Part shown: piece after piece, positions 1-7,897 of the stretch
How positions within the stretch are numbered: position 1 is the stretch's first letter
Layout of the letters: each line of letters begins with the position of its first letter
Assembly (NCBI RefSeq): GCF_001612745.1
Contig: NZ_BDBA01000130.1
Location: 1-36,123 of the forward strand
DNA: 36,123 nucleotides
Direction: 5' to 3'
Origin: Nocardia amamiensis NBRC 102102
GTDB lineage: Bacteria; Actinomycetota; Actinomycetes; Mycobacteriales; Mycobacteriaceae
Notes under the pieces: model-generated
Databases searched by the model: none
The model's input: the letters and a program-made list of their open reading frames with translations, nothing else
Told to the model about the DNA's origin: nothing
Translations under genes and position numbers: made by a program

Positions 1-1
1 C

Positions 2-391
2 TGGGTCGACCGCGAGACCAGCGCGCTCGCCCAGCTGCGGTCTCGGCCGGTGCTCGCCGACCCGCTGCGCGAGATCGACCGCCGTCGGGAAGAGATCGAG
101 CGTCTGCGCACGTCGGCGCGCCGCTGCGCCGAGCACAGTATCCGCACCGAATCCACCGCGACCAGGCATCTGCGTGAGAAACTCACGGCGGTGGGCCCGG
201 CCGCGACGCTGGCCCGTGGCTACGCTGTCGTACAGCGCGTCACCGGCCGGGAGCGGGTGGTGGTGCGCTCGATCGAGGACGCTCCCCCGGGCAGCCAGTT
301 GCGCATCCGAGTCGCCGACGGCGCCGTCACGGCCGCCGCGCTCGGCGCCGAGGCGCTCGGCAGGCAGCACACCGACACAGGGAGGAACTGA
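2..391 (+). CDS. xseA: Exodeoxyribonuclease VII large subunit, C-terminal part
   Basis: The open frame enters from the left edge and gives about 129 residues, beginning WVDRETSALAQL. This is the coiled-coil and C-terminal part of XseA, the catalytic subunit of exonuclease VII, which cuts single-stranded DNA from both ends. An Arg/Glu-rich helix (about residues 17-60) is followed by the conserved tail LARGYAVV, typical of the XseA C-terminus. The identification is reinforced by the gene that follows, the small subunit xseB, two bases after the stop. The N-terminal OB fold and the catalytic region lie outside the window. Confidence 0.93.
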   Translation, partial: WVDRETSALAQLRSRPVLADPLREIDRRREEIERLRTSARRCAEHSIRTESTATRHLREKLTAVGPAATLARGYAVVQRVTGRERVVVRSIEDAPPGSQLRIRVADGAVTAAALGAEALGRQHTDTGRN

Positions 392-393
392 CC

Positions 394-669
394 TTGGCCG
401 AGACCGGCAAGTCAGCGGATAAGGAGGCGACGGGCGCCGACCCCGCCGACGAACTGGCCGAGATCGCCGGCTTCGGCTACGAACGCGCCCGCGACGAACT
501 GGTCAACGTGGTGAAGATGCTCGAGCAGGGCGGCCTCGACCTGGACGAATCCCTCGCCCTGTGGGAGCGCGGCGAGGCACTGGCCAACCGCTGCGAAGAG
601 CACTTGGCGGGTGCGCGCAAACGCGTGGAGGACGCGCTGCACCGCTCCGATCTGGAACAGCGCGAATGA
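394..669 (+). CDS. xseB: Exodeoxyribonuclease VII small subunit
   Basis: A 91-residue protein starting at TTG, with an AGGGAGGA ribosome binding site about 8 bases upstream, inside the end of xseA. XseB is the small helical subunit that packs onto XseA coiled coils to form exonuclease VII. The core FGYERARDELVNVVKMLEQGGLDLDESLALWERGEAL carries the family signature LexGxLxLdeSlxLwErGexL (residues about 27-65). The first 20 residues are an Ala/Asp-rich extension that is common in actinomycetes. It overlaps the next gene by four bases (ATGA), so all three genes here are probably co-transcribed. Confidence 0.95.
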   Translation: MAETGKSADKEATGADPADELAEIAGFGYERARDELVNVVKMLEQGGLDLDESLALWERGEALANRCEEHLAGARKRVEDALHRSDLEQRE

Positions 670-1010
670 CCATCCGCCGCGCCACCCCGGACATCCGTAC
701 CACCGACCTGGCCGCCGGCCGCGAGTTCTACCGGCTGCTCGGCTTCCATGAGGCGATGGACCTGGGTTGGGTCGTCACGATGGCGTCCCCGTCCAACCCG
801 ACCGCCCAAGTCCTGCTCGTCGGCCCGGACGCCGAACAGCTCCAGCCGGACATGAGCGTGGAGGTCGACGATGTCGACGCCGTACACGAGGCGATGACCG
901 CCGCCGGCGCCGACATCGTCTACTCCCTGCGCGACGAGCCGTGGGGCGTACGCCGCTTCTTCGTCCGCGATCCCAGCGGGACCATCGTCAACGTCGTGAC
1001 CCACCGCTGA
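666..1010 (+). CDS. VOC-family (glyoxalase-like) protein
   Basis: A 114-residue single-domain protein of the vicinal oxygen chelate superfamily. The ATG overlaps the xseB stop (ATGA), which fixes the start and suggests translational coupling. The first beta-alpha unit (DIRTTDLAAGREFYRLLGF, residues 8-26) and the second (VEVDDVDAVHEAMTAAG, then FFVRDPSGTIVNVVTH at the C-terminus) form the paired beta-alpha-beta-beta-beta modules of the fold. The ending RDPSGTIVNV is the usual VOC signature. The substrate cannot be told from sequence; members include dioxygenases, glyoxalases and antibiotic-binding proteins. Its link to exonuclease VII is probably only positional. Confidence 0.85.
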   Translation: MTIRRATPDIRTTDLAAGREFYRLLGFHEAMDLGWVVTMASPSNPTAQVLLVGPDAEQLQPDMSVEVDDVDAVHEAMTAAGADIVYSLRDEPWGVRRFFVRDPSGTIVNVVTHR

Positions 1011-1040
1011 GAACCGGCGCTCCGGTGTGCGGGTAGAGCA

Positions 1041-1190
1041 TCAGTAGCGCTCGTCGTCGCGAAGCGCCTGCAACGCTGCACTCGCTCGGCCCTCGGCGTC
1101 GACGGATTCGCTGTTCAGTCGACGGCGCACGTCTGCGAGCAGATCCGATCGACTCTTATTCGCCGGTCGCATGCGTCCTTCGGCAAGCAT
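1041..1190 (-). CDS. Possible small helical protein of unknown function
   Basis: This short frame lies downstream of the DUF4245 gene on the same strand and could encode 49 residues from ATG 1190 (or 43 from ATG 1172, or 58 from a GTG further up). It is rich in Arg, Asp, Glu and Ala and would form amphipathic helices (SRSDLLADVRRRLNSES, then GRASAALQALRDDERY). Its composition looks more protein-like than the frameshadow sequence upstream of it in the same frame. No convincing ribosome binding site is seen and I do not recognise a family. It could be the remnant of a longer protein, for example the tail of an antitoxin-like gene. Confidence 0.25.
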   Translation of the reverse strand: MLAEGRMRPANKSRSDLLADVRRRLNSESVDAEGRASAALQALRDDERY

Positions 1191-1231
1191 CCGTGCTCGG
1201 ACATCTCGCTCCGCGTCCACTGGCAGCTGAA

Positions 1232-1813
1232 TCAGGGCTTCAGGGGCTGGGCGGCGGTGATCGCCTGGGCCAGGGTGGTGAAGGCGGCCTGGTTGCCCGC
1301 GCCGGTGATCAGCACGCGGGACTGGCCGAGATCGGCGATCCACGCGGTCTCCGAGCCCTGCTCGGCGTAGACGATCCACTTCTGCGCACCGATCTGCTCG
1401 GTGCCGCTGGCGTACCGGGATCCGAGCACGAACCGGGCCAGCGCCTCCTCGGTCGCGTTGCTCTGGGAGAACCGCATGTAGGTGCTCTGCGGCGTGATGT
1501 AGCCGACGGTGCTGACCGGTCCGCCGCCGGTGCCGCCGATGGATTCGCGGCTGCCGGAGTTCGGCGTCCAGTCCGCGGGCACAGCCGGGTTGCGGATCGG
1601 GAACGGCAGAGATCGGGCGTCGGCGGTGAGCGCGGCCTGCGCGTCGAAATGCGGGATCTTCCCCTGCGTCGGACCGTTCGCGGCGAAACTGCACTGGCTG
1701 GCCAGACCCGCGAACACCACGGCGATCAACACCAGCGGGATCAGCGACCAGAACAGATCCCGGTAGTCGTTCATGATGCGTGGCTTTTGGTACGACACGC
1801 TCCCAGTATCCAC
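1232..1813 (-). CDS. DUF4245 single-pass membrane protein
   Basis: A 193-residue protein with a short cytoplasmic N-terminus, one membrane helix (FWSLIPLVLIAVVFAGLAS, about residues 21-39) and an extracytoplasmic domain. This matches DUF4245, found across Mycobacteriales next to glpX (Rv1100 in M. tuberculosis, from memory). Its function is unknown. The start is uncertain: GTG 1813 keeps the QKPRI stretch before the helix, which I recall as conserved in relatives; GTG 1798 and ATG 1774 are alternatives, and none has a strong ribosome binding site. It is divergent from glpX, and the 33-bp repeat array lies between them. Confidence 0.85.
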   Translation of the reverse strand: MDTGSVSYQKPRIMNDYRDLFWSLIPLVLIAVVFAGLASQCSFAANGPTQGKIPHFDAQAALTADARSLPFPIRNPAVPADWTPNSGSRESIGGTGGGPVSTVGYITPQSTYMRFSQSNATEEALARFVLGSRYASGTEQIGAQKWIVYAEQGSETAWIADLGQSRVLITGAGNQAAFTTLAQAITAAQPLKP

Positions 1814-1885
1814 TCGCGCGGCGCCGGCCGCCCGCGCACCCCGATCACCTGCGGATCACCCGGACCAGGGGTGTACGGCCCTGCG

Positions 1886-1984
1886 GCGTCGATGCGCGAC
1901 CGCTCGCTCCATCGCTGGGCGTCGATGCGCGACCGCTCGCTCCATCGCTGGGCGTCGATGCGCGACCGCTCGCTCCATCGCTGG
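1886..1984 (+). repeat. Three perfect tandem copies of a 33-bp hairpin unit
   Basis: Identical contiguous units occupy 1886-1918, 1919-1951 and 1952-1984 with no spacer. Inside each unit is an imperfect inverted repeat: CGATG, C, GCGA, CCGC loop, TCGC, TC, CATCG. Each could fold into a 9-bp stem with one small internal bulge. The array ends 54 bp before the glpX start and lies in the glpX/DUF4245 divergent promoter region. Because 33 is a multiple of three, frames through it stay open on both strands, which makes misleading N-terminal extensions of glpX. Confidence 0.95.
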
Positions 1985-2038
1985 GCACCGAATGAGACAA
2001 TTGACCGGTACGTACCGACGCACAGGAGGCACCCCGCA

Positions 2039-3082
2039 ATGACGGCAACTTCCCCCAACCCCAGCCGCCGCGAGGCGCCCGACCGTAACCTCGCACTCGA
2101 GCTGGTCCGCGTGACCGAGGCCGGGGCGATGGCCGCGGGCCGGTGGGTCGGACGCGGTGACAAGGAGGGGGGCGACGGCGCCGCCGTCGACGCCATGCGG
2201 CAGCTGGTCAGCTCGGTGTCCATGCGCGGCATCGTCGTCATCGGCGAGGGCGAGAAGGACGAGGCGCCGATGCTGTACAACGGCGAAGCCGTCGGCGACG
2301 GCACCGGCCCGGAAGTGGACTTCGCGGTGGACCCGATCGACGGCACCACGCTGATGTCCAAGGGCGTGCCCGGCGCGATCTCCGTGCTCGCGGTCTCCGA
2401 ACGCGGTGCGATGTTCGACCCGTCGGCGGTGTTCTACATGCACAAGATCGCCGTCGGCCCCGACGCCGCCGACGTGATCGATATCTCGGCCCCGATCGGC
2501 GAGAACATCCGCCGGGTCGCCAAGGCGAAGAGGTCCTCGAAGTCCGACCTGACCGTCTGCATCCTGGACCGTCCCCGGCACGCCGAGCTGATCCAGCAGG
2601 TGCGTGACGCGGGCGCCCGCATCCGCCTGATCTCCGACGGCGACGTCGCAGGCGCGATCGCCGCCGCTCGCCCGGACTCCGGCACCGACATCCTGGTCGG
2701 CATCGGCGGCACGCCCGAGGGCATCATCGCCGCCGCCGCGATGCGCTGTATGGGTGGCGCGCTGCAGGGCATGCTCGCCCCCAAGGACGACGAGGAAAAG
2801 CAGAAGGCGATCGACGCCGGCCACGATCTCGGCCGCGTGCTCAGCACCGAAGACCTGGTCTCCGGCGACAACATCTTCTTCTGCGCCACCGGCATCACCG
2901 ACGGCGACCTGCTGCGCGGTGTGCGCTACTTCGGCGGCGGCGCGTCGACCCACTCGATCGTCATGCGCTCGAAATCCGGCACCGTCCGCATGATCGACGC
3001 CTACCACCGCCTGACCAAGCTGCACGAGTACTCGTCGGTCGACTTCATCGGCGACGAGCACGCGGTCCCGCCGCTGCCGTAA
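2039..3082 (+). CDS. glpX: Class II fructose-1,6-bisphosphatase
   Basis: A 347-residue GlpX-type enzyme that removes the 1-phosphate from fructose 1,6-bisphosphate, the committed step of gluconeogenesis in mycobacteria and relatives. The metal and substrate motifs are intact: GEGEKDEAPML (about 74-84), DPIDGTT (about 100-106), and the phosphate-binding GGTPEG near residue 221. The ATG is preceded by AGGAGGC with 8-base spacing, which settles the start although the frame stays open far upstream. It is followed by fumC in the same direction, as in M. tuberculosis (from memory). The hairpin repeat array upstream could affect its expression. Confidence 0.97.
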   Translation: MTATSPNPSRREAPDRNLALELVRVTEAGAMAAGRWVGRGDKEGGDGAAVDAMRQLVSSVSMRGIVVIGEGEKDEAPMLYNGEAVGDGTGPEVDFAVDPIDGTTLMSKGVPGAISVLAVSERGAMFDPSAVFYMHKIAVGPDAADVIDISAPIGENIRRVAKAKRSSKSDLTVCILDRPRHAELIQQVRDAGARIRLISDGDVAGAIAAARPDSGTDILVGIGGTPEGIIAAAAMRCMGGALQGMLAPKDDEEKQKAIDAGHDLGRVLSTEDLVSGDNIFFCATGITDGDLLRGVRYFGGGASTHSIVMRSKSGTVRMIDAYHRLTKLHEYSSVDFIGDEHAVPPLP

Positions 3083-3144
3083 TTTTGGCGGCGCTGTGTC
3101 CGATTTGCAGCGCCGCAGGTGCTGCGTGTTCGCGGCCCACTTAT

Positions 3145-3211
3145 GGCTCGTGTCGGAGCGACCGCCGCTAGCGACTTCGTCGCAGACGCGACGGCCACTC
3201 CGACACGAGCC
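3145..3211 (+). repeat. Long inverted repeat between glpX and fumC
   Basis: A perfect 14-bp pair, GGCTCGTGTCGGAG at 3145-3158 and its complement at 3198-3211, encloses a 39-base interior that itself pairs partly (for example CCG 3162-3164 with CGG 3192-3194). The resulting hairpin is long and GC-rich. It starts 62 bases after the glpX stop and ends 92 bases before fumC. It could terminate or attenuate glpX transcription, protect the 3' end of its mRNA, or be a relic of a mobile repeat. There is no U-tract after it. Confidence 0.85.
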
Positions 3212-3303
3212 GGCCTATTCCCGGCCGCGGCATGCGGCCGGTGTGCGAATGACCTCAGGCGTGGCAGCCCCATCGGGCCCGGGTGCGGCATAAGGTCGGA
3301 AAT

Positions 3304-4707
3304 ATGACGGAGGAAACTCGATACCGGCTCGAGCACGACACCATGGGTGAGGTTCGGGTTCCGGTGGACGCTTTGTGGCGGGCGCAGACGCAGCGGGCCG
3401 TGGAGAACTTCCCGATCAGCGAACGCGGTTTGGAGCGCGCGCAGATTCGCGCGCTCGGCCTGCTGAAGGCTGCGTGTGCCACGGTGAACCGCGACCTGGG
3501 TCTGCTCGATCCGGTGAAGGCCGACGCCATTATCGCGGCGGCGGGCGAGATCGCCGACGGCAAGCACGACGAGCAGTTCCCGATCGACGTGTTCCAAACC
3601 GGGTCCGGCACCAGCTCGAACATGAACGCCAACGAGGTGATCGCGTCGCTGGCCAAGGCGAAGGGCGTCACGGTACACCCGAACGACGACGTGAACATGT
3701 CCCAGTCGTCCAACGACACCTTCCCCACCGCAACGCATCTCGCCGCCACGGAGGCGGTCATCACGGATCTCGTGCCCGCGCTGGAGCATCTACGCCTGGC
3801 GCTGCTGGACAAGTCCACCGAGTGGCGCACCGTGGTGAAGTCCGGCCGAACGCACCTGATGGACGCCGTCCCGGTGACGCTGGGCCAGGAGTTCGGCGGT
3901 TACACCCGCCAGGTGGCGGCAAGCATCGACCGCATCATGGCGACGCTGCCGCGCCTGGGCGAGCTGCCGATCGGCGGAACGGCGGTCGGCACCGGGCTCA
4001 ACGCGCCGGAGGGCTTCGGCGCGAAGGTCGTCGCGGAACTGGTACGCGCAACCGACATCGACGCGTTGCGCGAGGCCGAGGACCACTTCGAGGCGCAGGC
4101 CGCGCGTGACGGTCTGGTCGAGGCCTCCGGCGCGCTGCGCACGATCGCGGTGAGCCTGACCAAGATCGCCAACGACATCCGCTGGATGGGCTCGGGCCCG
4201 CTGACCGGATTGGCCGAGCTCCAGCTGCCCGATCTGCAGCCGGGCAGCTCGATCATGCCGGGCAAGGTGAATCCCGTTCTGCCCGAGGCGGTTACCCAGG
4301 TCGCCGCGCAGGTGATCGGCAACGACGCGGCGGTCGCCTTCGCCGGCGCTGGCGGCGCTTTCGAGCTGAACGTGTACATCCCCGTGATGGCGCGCAACCT
4401 GCTGGAGTCGATTCGTCTGCTGGCCAACGTCTCCCGGCTGTTCGCCGACAAATGCGTGCGCGGCCTGGTCGCCAACGTCGAGCACCTGCGCACCCTCGCC
4501 GAGTCCTCCCCTTCCATCGTCACCCCGCTGAACTCCGCCATCGGATACGAGGAAGCGGCCGCGGTCGCCAAGGAAGCGCTACGGGAGAAGAAGACGATTC
4601 GCCAAACCGTGATCGACCGCGGACTGCTCGACGAGAAGCTGACCGAGGAGGAACTCGACTGCCGCCTCGACGTGCTCGCCATGGCGAAGCTGAAAGACGA
4701 AGAATAA
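3304..4707 (+). CDS. fumC: Class II fumarate hydratase
   Basis: A 467-residue iron-independent fumarase of the fumarase/aspartase superfamily, interconverting fumarate and L-malate in the citric acid cycle as a homotetramer. Visible motifs are RIEHDTMGEV-like YRLEHDTMGEVRVP at the N-terminus, TGSGTSSNMNANEV (substrate binding), SGRTHLMDAVPV with the catalytic-region His, and the superfamily signature GSSIMPGKVNP carrying the catalytic Ser. The length is normal. ATG 3304 was chosen because the conserved N-terminus begins there; an in-frame GTG seven codons upstream is less likely. A strong hairpin follows the gene. Confidence 0.97.
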   Translation: MTEETRYRLEHDTMGEVRVPVDALWRAQTQRAVENFPISERGLERAQIRALGLLKAACATVNRDLGLLDPVKADAIIAAAGEIADGKHDEQFPIDVFQTGSGTSSNMNANEVIASLAKAKGVTVHPNDDVNMSQSSNDTFPTATHLAATEAVITDLVPALEHLRLALLDKSTEWRTVVKSGRTHLMDAVPVTLGQEFGGYTRQVAASIDRIMATLPRLGELPIGGTAVGTGLNAPEGFGAKVVAELVRATDIDALREAEDHFEAQAARDGLVEASGALRTIAVSLTKIANDIRWMGSGPLTGLAELQLPDLQPGSSIMPGKVNPVLPEAVTQVAAQVIGNDAAVAFAGAGGAFELNVYIPVMARNLLESIRLLANVSRLFADKCVRGLVANVEHLRTLAESSPSIVTPLNSAIGYEEAAAVAKEALREKKTIRQTVIDRGLLDEKLTEEELDCRLDVLAMAKLKDEE

Positions 4708-4720
4708 GCTGCACCGAAAG

Positions 4721-4752
4721 CAACGCCACCTCGGCCTGTCGAGGTGGCGTTG
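4721..4752. terminator. Terminator between converging fumC and desaturase genes
   Basis: Perfect 13-bp arms CAACGCCACCTCG (4721-4733) and its complement (4740-4752) enclose a 6-base loop. The hairpin begins 13 bases after the fumC stop and ends 23 bases from the stop of the converging desaturase gene, so it can serve both strands. No clear U-tract, which is usual in this group. Confidence 0.85.
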
Positions 4753-4775
4753 ATCGTCCGCGAGAAACGTTTCGG

Positions 4776-5633
4776 TCAGTCGCGCAGGTGGGCGAGCTCG
4801 TCGCGGGCCAGCTGGCCGTCCGTACCAAAATCAGTGCGGGTGAAGACGTTCCACCGCTTCAGCAGCGGAGCGAACACCAGCTCGCCCTCTTTGGCGGGGT
4901 CGTAGACGCCCGCCTCGGCGAGCACGTCGTCGCTGCTTCGGCCGTCGGGAAGAGCCACAGAGGGGACCTGGAAATCGGCGATCCGGTCCGCGATGGCGCG
5001 GATGGCCTGGTCCGGCACCAGGTCGAGAGCCGCGGCGATCAGGTCGGCGAAGACGACAGACTGCAGTTCGTCGTCCAGCGCGATCCGCTCGGCGATGGCG
5101 GTGACCTGCGGGTTTTCCTGCAGGGCTGCGATGTTGCGGTGCCGGACCGCGCTGGCCGCCTCCTCGAACGCGCAGGCGGCAAGCACGTCGAGCAGGTGCA
5201 GCGCCGGACGGCGGAAGCCCTTGGTCATGTGCTCCATGCGCAGCCGCTCCAGGCCCACCGGGTCGACCGCCCTGGTGACCATGAGGTAGTTGCGGATCAT
5301 GATCTCGTGCCGGTTCTCCTCGGCCGTCCAGCGGCCGACCCAGCGCCACCACGCGCCGGTGCGCAGGTACTTGCCCACCTCACGGTGATACGAGGGCAGG
5401 TTGTCGGCGATCAGCACGGAGACGGTCAAGGCCAGTTTGGCGGTTTCGCTGAGCTCGGACTCCTCCGGCACCCAATCGGTGCCGCCGAGGAATGCGAAGT
5501 TGCGCCCGTTGTCCCACGGCACGAAGTCGTGCGGCTGCCACCCGTCGGCGGCATCGATGTGCTTGCGCAGAATCAGTTCTACGTCCACCGCGAGCGATTC
5601 GAGCAGTTCGCGATCGGTCAGGAGAGTTTGCAC
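4776..5633 (-). CDS. DesA2-like acyl-ACP desaturase-fold protein
   Basis: A 285-residue protein of the soluble acyl-ACP desaturase (ferritin-like) family, related to mycobacterial DesA1/DesA2, which introduce double bonds into ACP-bound fatty acids. The motif RWTAEENRHE is intact (metal ligands E106 and H109), as is E158 on the third helix (FEEAASAVRHRN). Two other positions differ from the family as I recall it: the first-helix Glu (TEDNLP in DesA1) is Ala here (IADNLP, A76), and the fourth-helix DENLH is DDELQ, replacing the His ligand with Q191. The M. tuberculosis DesA2 also lacks the first Glu. Binding of one metal or loss of activity is possible. It lies next to fumC as in M. tuberculosis. 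Confidence 0.85.
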   Translation of the reverse strand: MQTLLTDRELLESLAVDVELILRKHIDAADGWQPHDFVPWDNGRNFAFLGGTDWVPEESELSETAKLALTVSVLIADNLPSYHREVGKYLRTGAWWRWVGRWTAEENRHEIMIRNYLMVTRAVDPVGLERLRMEHMTKGFRRPALHLLDVLAACAFEEAASAVRHRNIAALQENPQVTAIAERIALDDELQSVVFADLIAAALDLVPDQAIRAIADRIADFQVPSVALPDGRSSDDVLAEAGVYDPAKEGELVFAPLLKRWNVFTRTDFGTDGQLARDELAHLRD

Positions 5634-5730
5634 CGAGACAACCTAGCGGCTTGGCCCGCGAAGCGGGGTGGATGGATGGGACGACTGGCAAACCGGGACC
5701 GCCCGGCGGCCCCGGACGCCGAGAACCGGG

Positions 5731-6315
5731 TTACGACTTCGGCGTGACGGTGATAGTACCGTCCACCCAGGTGATGGTGCCGCCGGTGAAATCGCTCTGC
5801 TTACCGCCGGGGATGTCCTTCTCGTCGCTGATCGGATAGCCGAGCCTGCCGTGCGCGCCGCCGTTCTCCTCCCATGCCTTGCGGATCTCGCCCCAGACGA
5901 CATAGGGCTCGCCGTCCCTGGCCTCGGCGATCGTGCCGCCGGCGAAGTCCTGGATTTCGCCGTCGTCGGGACCGTCCTCCTGGGCTTGCAGGGGAAGGCC
6001 GAGCGGTCCGGTCGGGCCGCCGCTCTGGATGTACTTGTCGTAGATGTCGCCGGAGACGATGATCTCCCCGGCGGGGGTCATAATCCTGGTCTCCTCCGCG
6101 GCTGCGCCCGGGGTACCCGTGGGGGTGCGGTCTGCGTTGTCCGGCGTTGTGGTGTTCATGGCGGTGGTGGTTGTCGGCGACGCGATGGTGGTCATCCAGG
6201 TGGTCGTGGTCGCGGCGGTATCCGCGTCCTCATCGTTCCCGCAGCCGGCCACGACCAGCCCTGCCGCGGCGAGCACTGCGGTGAATCCAGCCGTTCGTCG
6301 AGCGAAGTGGTGCAT
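5731..6315 (-). CDS. LGFP-repeat lipoprotein
   Basis: A 194-residue secreted lipoprotein. The signal peptide MHHFARRTAGFTAVLAAAGLVVAGC ends in a lipobox with the acylated Cys at residue 25. A Thr-rich linker (about 30-65) leads to two LGFP repeats, seen as GPLGLPLQ and GRLGYPISDE with the surrounding FAGGTI and FTGGTI strands. LGFP repeats are found in mycolate-layer actinomycetes and are thought to anchor proteins to the cell wall. ATG 6315 was chosen because GAGAGG lies 6 bases before it; ATG 6321 would sit directly on that site. It stands alone, behind the phoH2 terminator. Confidence 0.88.
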   Translation of the reverse strand: MHHFARRTAGFTAVLAAAGLVVAGCGNDEDADTAATTTTWMTTIASPTTTTAMNTTTPDNADRTPTGTPGAAAEETRIMTPAGEIIVSGDIYDKYIQSGGPTGPLGLPLQAQEDGPDDGEIQDFAGGTIAEARDGEPYVVWGEIRKAWEENGGAHGRLGYPISDEKDIPGGKQSDFTGGTITWVDGTITVTPKS

Positions 6316-6388
6316 GTCCATCCTCTCGCAAGTACCGGCACACCACGGGCTCGGTGACGCCGCGGGTAGCCTCGGCCGATTGCCGGAA

Positions 6389-6423
6389 ATGACCCGGTGA
6401 TCGACAAGCGATCACCGGGTCAT
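6389..6423 (-). terminator. Terminator downstream of phoH2
   Basis: Perfect 15-bp arms (6389-6403 and 6409-6423, ATGACCCGGTGATCG and its complement) with the loop ACAAG. It starts 73 bases after the phoH2 stop on the minus strand and lies upstream of the LGFP gene, so it separates the two transcripts. Confidence 0.85.
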
Positions 6424-6496
6424 ACCGAACAGCTATCGCGGCGGATAATACCCGTCGGGTGGGGGTGAAACACGCTGCTCGACGGCGTGCCTCACC

Positions 6497-7882
6497 TCAG
6501 GCGTTCGGGCCGTATTCCTCCAGCATCTCGGTGACCAGCGCCGCGATCGGCGACCGCTCACTGCGGGTCAGGGTGATGTGCGCGAAAAGCGGGTGACCTT
6601 TCAGCTTCTCGATCACCGCGGCGACTCCGTCGTGCCTGCCGACCCGGAGATTGTCCCGTTGGGCCACATCGTGCGTGAGCACCACCCGCGATCCGGTTCC
6701 GAGCCTGCTGAGCACCGTGAGCAGGACATTCCGCTCCAGGGACTGGGCTTCGTCCACGATCACGAAGGAATCGTGCAGCGATCGCCCGCGAATGTGGGTC
6801 AGCGGCAACACCTCCAGCATGTCGCGGCTGAGCACCTCCTCCATCACCTCGCGGCTGGCCAGCCCGTCGAGGGTGTCGAAGACCGCCTGCGCCCACGGGC
6901 CCATCTTCTCGCTCTCGCTGCCGGGCAGGTAACCCAGCTCCTGGCCGCCGACCGCGTACAGCGGACGGAACACCACCACCTTGCGCTGGGTGCGCCGCTC
7001 CAGCACCGCTTCCAGACCCGCGGTCAACGCGAGCGCGGACTTGCCGGTGCCGGCCCGGCCACCGAGCGAGACGATGCCGACACTCTCGTCCAGCAGCAGG
7101 TCGAGTGCGATGCGCTGCTCCGCCGAGCGACCGTGTAGTCCGAACGCCTCACGCTCCCGCACCAATTGCACCCGCTTGTCCGGAGTCACCCGGCCGAGCG
7201 CGCTGGAGCTGGACCCGAGCAACCGGATGCCGGTGTGGCAGGGCAGTTCCCGCGCTTCGTCGAGATCGATCACCGACTCGCCGTAGAGCTGGTCGATCCG
7301 TGACGAGCTGACGTCCAGCTCCACCATGCCGCTCCAGCCGGAGGTGACCACGTCCTGGGCGTGGTATTCGTCGGCGTGCAAGCCCACCGCGCTGGCCTTG
7401 ACCCGCAGCGGAATGTCCTTGGACACCAGCACCACTTCGCGGCCCTCGGCCGCGAGGTTCAGCGCGCAGGCAAGGATCCTGGAGTCGTTGGTGTCGGTGC
7501 GGAATCCGACCGGAAGGACCGCGGGATCGGTGTGGTTCAGTTCCACCTGCAACGTTCCGCCCTCGGTGCCGATCGGCACCTGCTGGTCCAGCCTGCCGTA
7601 CTGCAGGCGCAGATCGTCCAGGTTGCGCAGCGCTTCCCGCGCGAACCAGCCCAGCTCGTGATGATGCCGTTTGGCTTCGAGTTCACTGATGACCACCAGA
7701 GGTAAGACCACGTCGTGTTCGCCGAACCTGGTGAAGGCCCAGGGATCCGACAGCAGGACGGATGTGTCGATGACGAAGGTTTTGCCGGCTGATTGCGAGG
7801 GGCGGGCCCCCTTCGCGGCGGCTCCGCCTTTCGCGGAGCGGGAGTTCGCCGAGGGAGCGGAAAGGGAGCGTGCAGCAGTCAC
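6497..7882 (-). CDS. phoH2: PIN-PhoH fusion RNase/helicase (PhoH2 type)
   Basis: A 461-residue two-domain protein. The PIN nuclease domain (about 35-190) shows VIDTSVLLSDP with D39, the acidic SELEAK (E67), NDSRILACA with D133 and the final VLVSKD (D156). The PhoH ATPase domain (about 240-461) has Walker A GGRAGTGKSAL (274-284) and Walker B FVIVDEAQS (373-381). PhoH2 proteins from mycobacteria are sequence-specific RNA-unwinding RNases of toxin-like behaviour. The start is GTG 7882, preceded by GAGGAGC at good spacing. A Ser/Ala-rich tail of about 33 residues comes before the PIN domain. The leader contains three inverted repeats. I could not confirm the small upstream PhoAT gene known from mycobacteria. 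Confidence 0.94.
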   Translation of the reverse strand: MTAARSLSAPSANSRSAKGGAAAKGARPSQSAGKTFVIDTSVLLSDPWAFTRFGEHDVVLPLVVISELEAKRHHHELGWFAREALRNLDDLRLQYGRLDQQVPIGTEGGTLQVELNHTDPAVLPVGFRTDTNDSRILACALNLAAEGREVVLVSKDIPLRVKASAVGLHADEYHAQDVVTSGWSGMVELDVSSSRIDQLYGESVIDLDEARELPCHTGIRLLGSSSSALGRVTPDKRVQLVREREAFGLHGRSAEQRIALDLLLDESVGIVSLGGRAGTGKSALALTAGLEAVLERRTQRKVVVFRPLYAVGGQELGYLPGSESEKMGPWAQAVFDTLDGLASREVMEEVLSRDMLEVLPLTHIRGRSLHDSFVIVDEAQSLERNVLLTVLSRLGTGSRVVLTHDVAQRDNLRVGRHDGVAAVIEKLKGHPLFAHITLTRSERSPIAALVTEMLEEYGPNA

Positions 7883-7897
7883 GGTGGGCTCCTCTGT

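Noticed and set aside
1886..1984. CRISPR array
   Set aside because: The repeats are contiguous with no spacers, only three copies exist, and no cas gene is present.
1193..2038. N-terminal extension of the glpX frame of about 280 residues
   Set aside because: It runs antisense through DUF4245 and through the 33-bp repeats. The proper ribosome binding site and conserved start are at 2039.
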